A DNA stretch of 64,000 nucleotides from contig NKYR01000027.1 of assembly GCA_003184365.1 (NCBI GenBank), positions 62,001 through 126,000 of the forward strand, read 5' to 3'. The notes beneath the pieces were generated by a model. It did no database searches. It saw only the letters and a list, made by a program, of their open reading frames with translations, and had not been told where the DNA came from. Both the position numbers and the translations under genes were made by a program. Of this stretch, positions 1 through 11,539 are shown one piece after another. Source of the DNA: Evernia prunastri. Its lineage: Eukaryota > Ascomycota > Lecanoromycetes > Lecanorales > Parmeliaceae. Each line of letters opens with the position of its first letter. Position 1 is the first letter of the stretch.

Positions 1-1720
1 CTTATCCGCTTCCTGGTTCCTAAATGTCTGCTGCTTGAGATCGTCTTGCACGACGCTTTCTGTCTGTGGAGCTGGAGCGATAACGGCTATAGGATTCCTC
101 AAGCTCTCCACTGCGAGTTTGAGATGCAACCTCAAGGCCTCGTTTTGCTCGACCAGCTGACGAATCTTGCTTTCCCCTACCAATCTCTCCTCTTCCATCA
201 TGCGTTGCATCCGTTCCACTTTACTCTGATACTCTTCGAGCTTGTCGTCCCTTGCTCCAACACTCTTATCTGCGGCTGACGCTGCCTCCCTGCTTCTGGT
301 CGTTCGCTCACTGGCTGCTTGATTGGCTACCGAGACTTGGACTTGCAATTCACGTATCGTATTTTGCATCTCCAGAATCTGCGCATCTCGCTCCGCCGCT
401 GAGACAGAATCTTGATTGACGATCGCACGTGTACGAATATTCTTGGCTTGATCTGCGTAGCGGAGGGTTGACAGAGTTTCATCATAGTCGGAGGGGGCGA
501 TGCAAGCAATCATTGCTGTCTTGCTGTTGCCTCCAAGACTGTCCTTGAGCAGCCAGGTGAGAATCGAGTCTCTGTAAGGCACAACATCTTTGCTTCGCGT
601 CTTGCCGCCATTGTGCATACGGCCGTGGCGAGGATCTGCGAGAGCTGCGATGACACGCCCTAGGGTGGTCAGAGACTTGTTGATGTTACTTCCCTCCCTG
701 AGACGATCACCCACGGCTTCTGTTGCTTTCGCCCTCTCGCTTCCTGCCAAGTCAACCAGACGAATACGAGCAAGGCGTTCGGTGGTACTATCTGTAGACA
801 GGTCGTGATGAATTTGCTTCAGCATGATTGTGAAGACGGCATGGGAGCGTGACGATGTATCATTCATTTTGGTGGATGCAGTAGTTCGACTGGCGTCGCC
901 AAGGCGCATATAGCGGAGTAGCTCAGCATAGTTCTTGACAGGAAGATCGGTCAAGTCCTTAACGTACGGTCCTTCCGTTGGGGACTCGCGAATCTTAAGA
1001 TAGTAAGGGTATTTTTCTGACGATTGCCTGGGAGGGGCCAGGAGGTCGCGGACATGCTCATTGTAGACTTCGAAGTAAGAGACGCGGACAGTGTATGAGA
1101 TGTGAGGGGAGACGCTAGATTCGATGCGCTGGAAGAGGTCCTCGCAGGTCCGAGGGATGAGTCCGGGTTGGGTTTGGGTACCCATCATTGTGTATGATTT
1201 CCCAGAGCCTGTCTGGCCGTATGCAAATATGCAAGTATGGTAGCCCTCGAAGTTGTGGTCCAGGAACTCCTCCCCTAGAGCATTGTAAATGTCTTCTTGA
1301 TGCGCATAATGCTCATCTTTTGGTTCGTGTGACCAGAATGAATTATCGAAGGTAAAGTTCTTCTCCTCCATTATCTTCCTACTCTGGGTGCGCGCATTGG
1401 CGGCATCGGTAGTATTGGGTATCAGCAGCTTGGTCCCTTGGGTATCTGGGTTCATCTCTACAAGACATTCTGCTCCGCGGTCGATCTCTAGATCGCTGTT
1501 CAGCAACAGTCTTTGATGTAGAAAAGAAGAACCTACCTCGAGGCAAAAAGCCCCTCACTCGAACCACCACCCTTACATTTCCTCCTCCATTGTCCGGCGT
1601 AGCTCTGCCCATTGGAACGAGCTCGGATTCTCTTGAGCGCAGGGAAGGTGTTGAAGCTGAGGATTTGAGCTGGCGGACCTCAGAAGCAACACCGGGGAAG
1701 CCACGAGGGTCTAGCGCCAT
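1..1720 (-). CDS. Kinesin-3 family motor protein (UncB/Nkin3-like), 3' end outside the window
   Basis: ATP-driven microtubule motor, N-terminal motor type. Two exons are visible, 1720..1537 and 1487..1, joined across a 49-nt intron. The product starts MALDPRG and enters the motor core at VRVVVRVRGFLPRE. The P-loop GQTGSGKS lies near residue 150, switch I NDTSSRSH near 270 and switch II LVDLAGSE near 300, followed by NINKSLTTLGRVI and the neck. After about residue 400 the sequence becomes charged, coiled-coil-like (SKVERMQRMMEEERLV), with no stop before base 1, so the tail is missing. The motor layout and the insert after the first strand fit fungal kinesin-3 proteins better than conventional kinesin. 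The start at 1720 has G at +4; an in-frame ATG at 1786 would add 22 residues. Family call is firm; the subfamily is inferred. Confidence 0.9.
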
Positions 1721-3005
1721 ATTTTGCAGCTGACTTTGGATGTCGCCGAAGATTGAACGGTACCGCAGTCGCTGCAGGACGTACATTCAAAGCTCGGGTC
1801 GTCATTCAGTAAACACAGGAATGATCGGCGGCAGGGATCGTGTCGCTACGCGAACCGCGACCATTGAGAAATGACGTGCCCGATTTTTCTGTTCACAATT
1901 CTCGTTATTTTTGAAATTGAAATTATGCGCAGGCGCTGATAACTCCAAACAGTAATGGGTAATAGGGTTTTTGGCTCATTTGTGGGGTGGTCGCGACTCG
2001 CGAGGCGGAAAAGTCAACAAACATCAACAAATAGCCGCAGGGGTGCAGGACTACATGCCCCCCCCCGCCCGGGGCTGCTCATCACTTCTTTCAACCATCT
2101 ATTGTTTTGTCTTCCATCTGTGGTTCTCCCATGATTACAGTCGAGCAGATACCTCCGTTCCTTTCCCTCCATATCACTCTCCACTTTGAAACTCTAGTGC
2201 TGTCTCCAGCAACGTCTACATCAAAGTCTACAGCACAGTCAGACTGTAGGACAGAGTGACAGACGTCGAGTTGTTGGTCTTTGCGCAAAGTAAACCTTGT
2301 AGCCTTCAACAACAGTGAATGGCTTCGATAGAACCTAGTAGCGGCTAGCTACCGATGTGATACGTTAAAGTAATACAGAGGCTTTGGTTGGATATAGCAA
2401 GCGCGTAACAGCCGCGATGGGCATGCACAAGTCTAGAACCTTGACTCGGGTCAATCGAACGTAAGCACCTTAGTGCAATACATGTTACGGATTAGCAAGC
2501 GGAGAGACAGAGCAAGTTTGGAGTGGACTTTATCATATGGAAATCCGGTGATTTTCTACCCGTTGGACCAAATCCAAAGCATCAGAAATCGACAAAGTAG
2601 ATAATGCAAGAGAAGGAGTGGTCGGATGCTCCTATAGATCATTGCTAAGAACATCGTGACCGGCAATGGTAATTGTTGTACCTCAAACCAGAACCACGGT
2701 CCTTGAAGAGCCATTGAGCTCGAAATGCAACAACCATCTCGTTCGCTCAAGCTTTTGGTACATGATGGAAAGTGCTAATCATGTCTGGGATGCACCGCAG
2801 AAGATCAGTCTTTTTCCATGCTCCTTTCGCTCAATCAAATAACCGTAAAAATCGTGTATGATCGCTCTCCTAACTTGATCCATGATTGCTGAATGCAGTC
2901 TCCCAAGGCCTGGTCGAGGATGGCGAGGATAGGATCAACAGTGATGTAGAAGCTGGAAGGCCTCGCTCAATTTCGTGTCGATGAAATGCTGTGATGTCCT
3001 CTTCG
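1721..3005. other. Intergenic region, kinesin upstream to Taf14 3' end
   Basis: No convincing gene. It holds the kinesin promoter, the Taf14 3' UTR and a C-rich stretch near 2060-2075. Open frames here are short and have no family resemblance. Confidence 0.6.
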
Positions 3006-4111
3006 CTACCGAACGATCTTCTCATTCGTGAAGTCCCAAAGCTGGCGTATTAGGCTATCTGGAAGGGTGTAGAGATCCACCTGGAATTCTCCCTCTGCGG
3101 AAGCTCTTTAGTCCTGACATAGTTCAGCTCGGCATTCAGACGGGATACTTACGCTCAACATCATTCTTGGTCCAAGTCTCCGCAGTCTTGTTGTCGTGGA
3201 TCATCTGCACCACCAGCAGCAGGTCGTCTTCGGTCATCTTCTGCATGTTCTCGGCCAGTTTTTCCATGTCAATCTGCAGCCAAGGTCCTCGGTTAGCTCT
3301 AGTTTCCTCAGAGGCCCATACGCTTGAAGGTTTCGTCTGGACTTACGCCTTTATCGGGCCTTTTTTTCTTCTTTGCTGACTCGTCGCGTGCCTTGACACC
3401 GTTTGCATCGCCTGGAACAGGTCCCGACTCTCTTAAAATAGCGAGAAGAGCGGGTTTTGGGTTTTTGAACACCTTCACAAATCGTAGTAAATTAGCTTCA
3501 CATTGAGCGTGAGATCGGATGCGTAGGGACTCACGATGGGGTGTTTCGTCTCATAATGCTCGCTCTGGAAATTTAGATCGTGCGCGATAGTGATTTCAGC
3601 TCCCTTGTCCTTGGGGGTGAGGACAAGTAACATATCAAACTCTCCCCACCCTTCTTCCTGGATACGAAAAGGAGGGGTCTTGAAGACTTTGCGGAGAACC
3701 CATTTCAGCTCACGTGTTTTACTGAAGAGATAATGGATGCGCGAGCGTAGAATGTATTTACATGGACATACTTTGTGTTGCTCGTGCTCCAAAGGTTTCA
3801 TGAAGTTTGTAGACGACCTTCTCGAAGCAATCCGCCGGGATATCCTCGCCATGGGGGCCGAGGAGGTGCAGCTCAATGTTCCATTTACGCAATGGCATCT
3901 CCACATTCGTATCGCCACTGCAATTACGATACACATAGGTTAGCCACTGAGAAGAAAGTCGAGTGGAAGTCGCAGGCCTTCTTACGTGACTTTCTGCTCC
4001 GTGATAATTTTGAGTGTCCGCTTCACCTGTGTTACCCCACTATCAGTCCTGCTCGCGCCACTCAAGCGGTAAAGATGGAGTAAGAAGACGATGGTGTCTT
4101 ACTTCAGGCAT
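3006..4111 (-). CDS. TAF14: Taf14-like YEATS domain protein, transcription factor and chromatin complex subunit
   Basis: Taf14 is a shared subunit of TFIID, TFIIF and chromatin complexes; its YEATS domain reads acylated histone lysines. Seven exons (4111..4103, 4026..3986, 3917..3772, 3686..3535, 3472..3347, 3273..3153, 3094..3006) give 227 residues in one frame, close to the yeast protein's length. The start reads MPEVKRTLKIITEQK. The YEATS core carries RKWNIELHLLGPHG and FKTPPFRIQEEGWGEFDM. A lysine-rich linker KKKKRPDKG precedes a C-terminal ET-like domain (DDLLLVVQMIHDNKT, EFQVDLYTLPDSLIRQLWDF). The first exon is only nine bases (MPE). Introns start GTAAG, GTATG or GTGAG. The assignment rests on both domains and the conserved N-terminus. 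Confidence 0.93.
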
Positions 4112-5016
4112 GATTGGAAGCGCCCAGTGGGTTCTGGATGAGAAGGCTGTGAAGGGGTCAATGAGTACAGTGTTGGAAGAATGAGATTTGCAACTTGTCA
4201 CAGAAACAACTACAAACAGCATTAATTGAAGCTAGTGAGCCCCACCGGCTTATCCCGCAGCGCGGTTCGCGCTTAATTTAGGGTTAAACCGCTAAAGTAA
4301 ATGGATGTAAAGTGAGTAAGTAAGGTACTTTAAAGTATCCAGCTGGCCTCGCTGCATCGTTCCAGTTCTACTTAGAAAGCAGTGCTGATCAAGTTTGAAA
4401 GGGCATCAACCCTTTCTCTACCATGACATAGCAGCATATCTCCCAGACGTTGGTCATCTAGCCATAATCATTTGTCATTCTTCGAGTCCTCATAGCTATA
4501 ATCTGATGGATTACTTCCGCTGTTTCTGCACTTTCTTGAACCTAAGCAGTGTTGGATGCCGGATTCAAAAGTTCACAGGGTATGAGAGCCCAAGTTTTCA
4601 ACTATGGCAGAATTGAGGTCGTCACAATATAATGTACGAGGAATCTCCTGGTATATGACGGTTTGCAAGGAAGACTGTAATGCTCAACATTGTACTTAGT
4701 CGCCTGTGCATGCATATGAAGCAACGACCGTGCCACATGCGACTATTATATACTCAACGCCAAACTTTCTTCGTGCGAAGCTTCTGTAAGACGCAAGGGA
4801 TGGCAGTTCCTTAGCCATCCAGATCATTTTAGACCCAGCGGAACTGCAACGTCTTTTGGGTGTGCTCGGGACAAGGCAACCTCTAGTCCCATGCGTCTGG
4901 TCGGATGATGTATAACACGATCCAGAGACATTAATACCGTCGTACCCATTCACCTTTTACTGGCGACTGTAGAGCTCGTCGCCAGTCACAGCATGGCAGC
5001 AACGCTCAGGTGCTGT
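4112..5016. other. Intergenic region between Taf14 start and Phs1 3' end
   Basis: Contains the Taf14 promoter, including a GTAAGTAAGGTAC-type stretch near 4314-4332 that recurs in other spacers of this window. No supported gene. Confidence 0.55.
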
Positions 5017-5806
5017 TCAACTCCTGCGATCTACCGCCTTTCCTCTCATCACCTTCCTTCTCTGCGCAATCATATGTGTGTAAAGGATATAACTCCCTGC
5101 CCGTTGATTAGCCAACCTCTCTCCTATTTCGTATGGGCAAATTACTTACCTGGGAAGTAGACCCCCAACACCCCCCAAAATACCAATTGCAATGGCCTCT
5201 CGGCAATCGTGCTTGCCTTCCAAACTAGTATGCATTCACTTGAGATTCCAATTGGATAGAGAATATAGAAAGTATTATATCTCAACCATGTCACGAATCC
5301 CGGTACACCATTTCCCTGCAGGTTCCATACAAAGTAGCTGTAACGTATAACCTCTGTGATGGACCAGGCGAGCAGCATGGAGCTGTAAAAGGGGGATGGT
5401 GCCGTGGAGGAGGGGTAGCGGTTGACAACAGCCCAGATGAGAAGGAGGCGAGAGGAGACTTGCATGACGGTTGTCGGGAGAGGAGAGCGCACAAGACCTG
5501 GCGCGCGGTTCAAGTCAACTTGGATACTGGAGCACCGCAAAGGAACACGGCTAAGAACGGAGGACGAGCAAGTCAGAGACTTTGAGTGATCGTACCTAAG
5601 GCCGAATGAACGACTTCGAGCAATGCAAGTGTCTGCGTCCATTTTGTGAATTTGCCTACGCCACCATGAACGTTCTGGAAGCCGACGAGCGGTACAAGTA
5701 TTATGACACGGCCAAGAACCGCTGTCCAAAGTACGGCACAGAGTAGGTTGTAGCCGACCAAATACTGAGTTTGGAGACGACGATTAGGGGTCGAGCGGGT
5801 GTCCAT
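5017..5806 (-). CDS. PHS1: Phs1, very-long-chain (3R)-3-hydroxyacyl-CoA dehydratase
   Basis: ER membrane enzyme for the third step of very-long-chain fatty acid elongation, dehydrating 3-hydroxyacyl-CoA and so feeding sphingolipid synthesis. Exons 5806..5596, 5497..5150 and 5096..5017 give 212 residues, the usual PTPLA/HACD size. Visible family signatures are YLVGYNLLCAVLW, GKFTKWTQTLALLEVVHS, ITEVIRYSYFVWNL and WLRYNTFYILYPIGISSE, which contain the conserved Tyr and Glu assigned to catalysis in yeast Phs1. Several hydrophobic segments are present. The basic tail (AQRRKVMRGKAVDRRS) resembles a C-terminal ER-retrieval tail. Splice phases are consistent. Confidence 0.95.
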
Positions 5807-6291
5807 TGTTCGATGATTTAGATGTCAATTGCCAGACAGCGAAGGCTCGAAGACAGAAGTCGCATGTATACCGTGGAAGGACAACGGTTTTTTGGGTTGG
5901 TCAAGACTTGACCTCGGTTGAGGATTTTAAAACGGAGTTGCACCTAGCCTACTTGTGGTTCGGAAGGGCAGCATTGCATGATGCATGCTGAGCGCAGAAG
6001 CGAAGTATGCATTTCTAATGATTAACGATTACATTTGCGATAGAGCGTGCTTTTGGACGTTGCTTTCCGCCGCCCATTTTGTTCGAAAGAAGATAATCGT
6101 ATGTAGCTATTGCAACGATATTGACATCATCGTCTCTCCTCTTCAAACTGATGCAGTGCCGGGTATCTTGATAGACCTTTGTAAGCTTGCATGCCGTACA
6201 ATCGTCGCCCTTAATGCTGGCCCCGCGCCTATCGCTGTGCTGATCGCTGACGGGTATAAACCACACAACTTCAAGAATGAGGATCTGTTGA
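5807..6291. other. Intergenic region, Phs1 promoter
   Basis: A 114-codon open frame at 5985-6329 is present on the plus strand but shows no family features and overlaps the RING gene's 3' end. I treat it as chance. Confidence 0.5.
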
Positions 6292-7209
6292 TCACATGTA
6301 CACCTGAATCACGCTTGTCACATGCTTAACATTCCTCCCACAATCTTCCACCACGCACTTTGCGAATGGTTTGATCCGTTTTGACGAAGCCGAGGTCAAT
6401 GCTTTCCTGCTGGTCCACCTATTCTTTGCACACTCGCCACAGTAAACCTGAAATTTGAATTAGTTTGACTGAAGAGTAGAACGAATCACACATACATGAC
6501 CACAGGCTTTGACGACCCAGACCTGTCTCTTCACCTCATCATCACCCAAACCTAACTCATCGTCGCAGTTTGGGCACACGAGCACGTCATCTTCGCTCGG
6601 TGTTCGTGTGAACCCTTCCTGTGCTGGTGCCGGCGGGTCATACGTTGGCAATCGAGGTCGTGGTTGACGGCCAGTGGGATTTTCCAGATTGAATGCTGGC
6701 GCAAAGTAGTCTAAGTGTGCAGGAAGCTCAAAGTTGCCGCCCGGAAAATTCTCCCATTCCAACAGCTCGTCTTCATGTATACGGGGCGTATTTGCATTGA
6801 CTCGTGGCGCAAATGGACGGAATAACCACCCCGCAGTCTGATGACCGTGAGCTTCCACTGGTGTACCTGTAATGCGTAACGAGACTTGTGAACGACGGAC
6901 AGGCGACCTTGCTGCCGGTGTGTGCCTTCGCTGCCTCAGAGTAGACTGATGTCTTGCATGTCTTGTGACGCTCAGAGAACGAGAGCGCGGCCGTGATGTA
7001 AGGAATTGGATTTCTGGGCTTTCCTCTCTCAAGTCCACCGCTCCGTCTTCTTGATCATCGATGCTGATGATGTCTCGATCAAAGCGTGGGGGTCGCTGAG
7101 CACCTCTGTGGCCTTCTGACTGTGCGAACGAAGGTGGAACAGTCTGGGCCGCCACGGGGCTGCTTCCGTCCTCTGTAAGGTCTATGACTTGCTGTGCTGA
7201 TTGAGACAT
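6292..7209 (-). CDS. SIM-containing RING finger protein, candidate SUMO-targeted ubiquitin ligase
   Basis: Predicted nuclear E3 ligase. Exons 7209..6496 and 6447..6292, joined across a 48-nt intron, give 289 residues. Near the N-terminus are two hydrophobic-acidic stretches typical of SUMO-interacting motifs, VIDLTEDG (residues 8-15) and DIISIDDQED. A long Arg/Ser-rich disordered middle follows. The C-terminus has a RING-like cysteine/histidine pattern: CPNC, then CGHVYCGEC across the splice site, then CVVEDCGRNV. N-terminal SIMs plus a C-terminal RING is the layout of Slx8/Rfp-type STUbLs; annotations of relatives as cell cycle control protein are also common. The upstream in-frame GTG codon is ignored and the start is ATG at 7209. 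RING and SIMs are seen; the STUbL role is inference. Confidence 0.8.
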
Positions 7210-7989
7210 GATGGGCCTCCTTAAGTCCACACTGCGTCTGAATGATGGGATGTTGAAATTGAAAAGCGAGTTTGATGGAGGCTGGGGGTGTGGGCTTGAA
7301 GATTCAGGAAGTAGGTGGGAGTTGCAGGGTGTGTGTCTTGTTTCAGTTGATATTTGCTCATGGGTTCTCTACACATTTGACGCTAAGTGAGTGGCAAGCC
7401 AAAAAGTTGGGAGCAATTTTCCAAGCGTTGGTCCATGAGCATGAGGAAGTAGGCTGGCTTGCTTACCTTCCGGTTCTGGTGAGTGCACAACAACGACGCA
7501 ACGGATGCCATGATCTGGTCATGGGCTAGACGTGGATGTTGGCAACTAAGTAAAGTATAGACAATCAGTCTGGAAAAATGGTGAATTTAAACCACCTCCC
7601 GAAAACGACTTATAGTGGTGGAGAGTGATAGTGGAAGTGGGAGGAAGTTGAGGCGGCGAAAGGCCCATTCACATTCGAGGTCCCTCGGCTATTTTTGATC
7701 TCCCGGGTTTCCTTAGCTCCGTCTTCGTGCAGAATTCAGGAACATTCTGTAGTACACAGATAGATACGAGTAAATGGTATTTGGCATCACTTGCAGTGGG
7801 AAAGGAAAAGTTTGAAACAACTCATGGGTACAGAATGTAACAAGGATCCCTGATGAATGCATTCCCTTTGTCAATATGCACCCTTCAACCACGCCCAGCT
7901 CTTTGAAACCCAAGCATTATATCATCCAATCCTGCTATCCTGCAGCAGATGATACAAACACCAACGCTTGTTTGAAGATCTGCCATTCT
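7210..7989. other. Intergenic region
   Basis: RING-gene promoter side plus the Prp19 3' flank. No supported gene. Confidence 0.55.
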
Positions 7990-9644
7990 TCATGCTGATT
8001 CAAGGACTGTGATAACACCCTCCACATCCAGCGATACCAGATTCTGCGCGCTTGATCCCCAATCTACGGAGACTGCTGGCACCGCACTTCTCAGTGGCTC
8101 CGACCACTCTCTTGATGATTTGGAGTACAGTTGAACCGTCACTCCGGTCGGTCCTGCCGTTGCTAGGTATTGACCAGTATAATCCCATCTTACGCTCGTT
8201 ATTTGACCACCAGTCTCAAGGACCTTTATCTGAGATGCCTTGCGAAGGTCCCAGATTGAGATACTCGTTGATCCATTCACAGCTGCTGCAAGCCAAATTC
8301 CATTCTCAGAGAACTCCATCGCTTTGAGGGGACCCGCTGCATCAAAATTGGCTGCGTTGGCGCCAGTCTTCATCTCATAAAGCTTGATTTGGCCATCGGC
8401 GCCTCCCGCAGCAAATAGATGGCCATCAGGATGGAATCGGGCAGTAGTCAGCGCTGTTGAATTGTTAGCAGATCTGAACATGCGTCGTGGACGATGCCTC
8501 ATCTCACCGGAATCAGTGAATATCTGAAGAGCTTGTACAGAAGATGTGAGGTCGTAGAAGATGTAACTTTTGTCCACCCCCACTGAAGCCAGTATGTCTC
8601 CGCTTGGGTGCAACGCCAGAGATGTTACTGCACCTGCATGCCCAGAAAAGCTTGAGAGTTCGACACCATTCTCGAAAGTCTTGACCGTGCCGGATGATGT
8701 CCCAACGATAGCTTTAGATCCAGCCCACAAGGTGTCTGTGACTGGGCTGCCTATGGGGAGCTCTTGGACCCACTTGTTCTGGGATATGGAGAAGACACCG
8801 GCAGTCCCACCAATACCACCAAGTAAAGCCAGATCGCCACTTGCGTCTATTGACACCCTTCGAGCACCAGTGTAAGAAGAGCTCGACTTTTGCGTTGGTG
8901 TAAAACTCGAAATGGTATCGGGGGTTGCCCAGTCCACTGGTACGGCACGCTTTCGTCGAGTCTTCGACAACCTGACGACGGTGTCAACATCTGGCGTCAC
9001 AGAAAGCTGTCTCTAGAAATTGAGGATGGTCACATACTTTTCTTGCGTAGCCTCCACCTTCGCGATGAGGTGTCTTGGGAGCTCCTGGGAATCAACTTGC
9101 ATGGTGTCTCCATTACTAGCTGGCGCACCATTGACAGTAATCCTTGACAGCGCTTCTCGAGCCTCGTCTCTTTCCCTAGAGAGCCTGGTAATCACCCTTA
9201 CTGCTGCATCGTGCTCATACAGTGCTCTGCTCAGCTCTTGTCGTACCTGTGTTAAGTGCTGCCGCAGAGTATGTGTTTCCAATGCCAGTGCGTCCCACTC
9301 ATTTTGGAGAACCGAGAGCAAAGACGGTATTGATGTGAGTGTAGGTGGTCGTGGGCGAACCGTGCGTGACGCTTTAAGCTCTACCAGATCGTCCATTGTG
9401 AGATCTTCGTTTGTCACCGGGTCCTTGCCATTTTCTGAAATGTAAGCCTCGATGAGACGTTTCTCAAAGACGTTCCCTGTTCATATCAGTATACTCAGAA
9501 GGTGTAAGAGTCTTCAAGAGTCTTGATGCTTACCACTTTTGGCTGAAGCTACGGGGACTTGAGGAGCTTCGCCAGAAACTGTACAGTATCAGCTATTGAA
9601 AAAACTTAAGTCGCGGAATCGATGAACCTACTGGCGCACAACAT
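7990..9644 (-). CDS. PRP19: Prp19, U-box/WD40 pre-mRNA splicing factor and E3 ubiquitin ligase
   Basis: Core of the NineTeen complex needed for spliceosome activation. Five exons (9644..9632, 9578..9534, 9476..9038, 8971..8508, 8453..7990) give 474 residues. The N-terminal U-box reads MLCAISGEAPQVPVASAKSG then VFEKRLIEAYISENGKDPV. A coiled coil (LRQHLTQVRQELSRALYEHDAAVRVITRL) serves tetramerisation. The linker LSKTRRKRAVPVDWAT precedes a WD40 propeller with repeats such as SGHAGAVTSLALHPSGDILASVG and ALTTARFHPDGHLFAAGG. The first exon is only 13 bases. Two introns are easily misread: one between exons 3 and 4 (66 nt), and one inside the WD40 region that is open in frame and would add 18 residues if not removed. 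Confidence 0.95.
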
Positions 9645-9959
9645 TGTGTTTCAAAGAAGGGTAATTATTCGAAGAAGATCCAGAGGGTGTTATTGTTGTC
9701 GCGCAAAAGCTTGTGATTTTCATTCGCTTTGCTTGGCTTCGAGAATGCCAAGACCTCTCCTCAAGTTGCAGAGCCAGGGTGCAGCTTTACCTTACTTACT
9801 TTATTAGATGACTATGTATCTCTAGGTGCTAATAATATTCTACCAGTAATGGAGACACTTTTATGTTTTGCCATGGAGACGTGATTTGGCACGGTGTTGA
9901 TTTCGAATGTACTGTAGTTGGTATTCAAAGTCACAGAAAGGGGGCAAATGCTCGCTGTC
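9645..9959. other. Short intergenic region
   Basis: Upstream of Prp19 and downstream of the DUF4604 gene. AT-rich, no gene seen. Confidence 0.6.
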
Positions 9960-10530
9960 TTAAAGATCTGTACCTTCTTCATCAAACGACAACTTCATCT
10001 TCTTCCCCTTTTTTGCCCTGTGCTTCTTGCTGCTCTTTTCAGAATAGCTCTCCTCAGGGGCTGCTTCGTCTCCCTCATCGCCAACCATTTTCGCTAACCT
10101 CCGCTTACTTGAGCCTCCAATGCCTGCGACTTGCTGCTTGACAAGACCCGCTTCTCTCGGGACATCGTCTTTTCTGGATTCAGCTTCCTCGTTACTGTGG
10201 CTATTTATTTCGGATGGAAGCACGTGGCTCTCGTCGACTCTGTTGACGTTGTCGGCGGCTACCAAGGCTTCGTACTCGGCCTTAGACAAAATGTCCTGGC
10301 TGTTCTCTGCAACGTAGATAGGCTGGTCATCCTCCTCTCCCTCGTGTACCTGCTTTCTTGGTCTCGCCAATGGCCGCTCGTGGCGAGATGAGTCACGGTC
10401 CCCATGCTCGCTCCTGAGTCTGCGAAGAAACGCTGGCTCATTTGATTCTATGTCTCAATTAGACGACCTTTGTTAAAAATCAGGAGGAGCTAATTTTACC
10501 GTAGGTAAGGTTCTTTGCGTTGATGCTCAT
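9960..10530 (-). CDS. DUF4604 family protein
   Basis: Small, charged, probably nuclear protein of unknown function. Exons 10530..10500 and 10447..9960 give 172 residues. The N-terminus MSINAKNLTYESNEPAFLRRL matches the DUF4604 signature (NL.Y....PAFL..L). The middle, PRKQVHEGEEDDQPIYV, and the lysine-rich end KKHRAKKGKKMKLSFDEEG are also typical of the family. The body is acidic and low in hydrophobic residues, so probably disordered. The 52-nt intron falls after the tenth codon. Family assignment is from the N- and C-terminal signatures; no biochemical role is known to me. Confidence 0.85.
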
Positions 10531-11539
10531 TATTATGAAATGTCACCTTGATATGCTCTGCGATGGAACAGAAGACCAATGAATAGCGTAGACCCATCGA
10601 AGAATGCCAAACAATGTGCCGAGGTGAAAGTACTGTGCAAATACGGATCTTGGTAGAGATAGGCTGCTCTGAAAGTCGATTAACGCTGTCAAATAACGGG
10701 CGCAGCGGTCTATGGGGTAGGTAGGGTCTGATGACACATCTAAATCGGTACTCAAGAGCCACGCAGACAAGAGTAGGCTGGTCAGAATATCTATCACCAC
10801 CTGGCATTAAGTTTCCTTGCCATCATGGAAATGTTTGGACTTTCAACTACACATATCGACAGTACGGAGTAAGCCGCCTAAAGTACCAAATTCTAGTTGC
10901 CGCGTAAAGATGCTTTTTGATCGGCAACCGTTGGCGTTGACAAATTTGCCCCGCCAAGAACCCGGATCTTGGCAGGCTAGCCCTAACAGATAAGGTGGAA
11001 AACCTTCTCCCGACTTACTGATTTGAAAGTGTTCACTCTCTCCTGCAAAGTCACTTGTGGCATCTTGCACGCACTGATAGCCTTGATATGTTCCAATCCC
11101 TTTGAGGGAACGTATCTCGTTTCTGTGCGATAAGATTCCTGGTCGTTGAAGCGGTAGCGGACCCTGGGTGAGATTCGTCTCCAACCTCCTTTCACATCGC
11201 CTCCTCAAACAACGTTTCCTCAAGGGATGATTGCTTGTCAAGAAGTGTTCGCACAATACATAACGATACCACGAAGCACGAGGCAACATTGCGGAGCCTG
11301 ACTGGCTTTTCGACCACCATTTCAGCCAATCGTGGGACATCCCCCCAGCCGCTCGTTACAACGTCCACCCAGTACTTTTGGCACACCGATCCATTCTCCA
11401 GGGGTATTCTTCGCTTCTATGTACTTTCGTCAGGACCGAGATACCTTATTGTGCTAGTCGATTGTAACCATCCCGATACTGGTCGTTCGCGAGCCTCACC
11501 TTAGGCTTTTGAGCACGCCGCGGAGGGTTTGTCGCAGCC
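10531..11539. other. Intergenic region between divergent genes
   Basis: About 1 kb separates the minus-strand DUF4604 gene and the plus-strand mannosyltransferase. A 165-codon frame on the minus strand at 10843-11340 has no protein-like features. No gene called. Confidence 0.55.

Noticed and set aside
8455..8507. In-frame extra segment within the Prp19 WD40 domain
   Set aside because: It has a GTGAGA donor and an ACAG acceptor and interrupts the conserved ...TDSALTTARFHP; treated as an intron.
10843..11340. 165-codon minus-strand frame
   Set aside because: Random-looking composition and no homology signal; the region is a divergent promoter.
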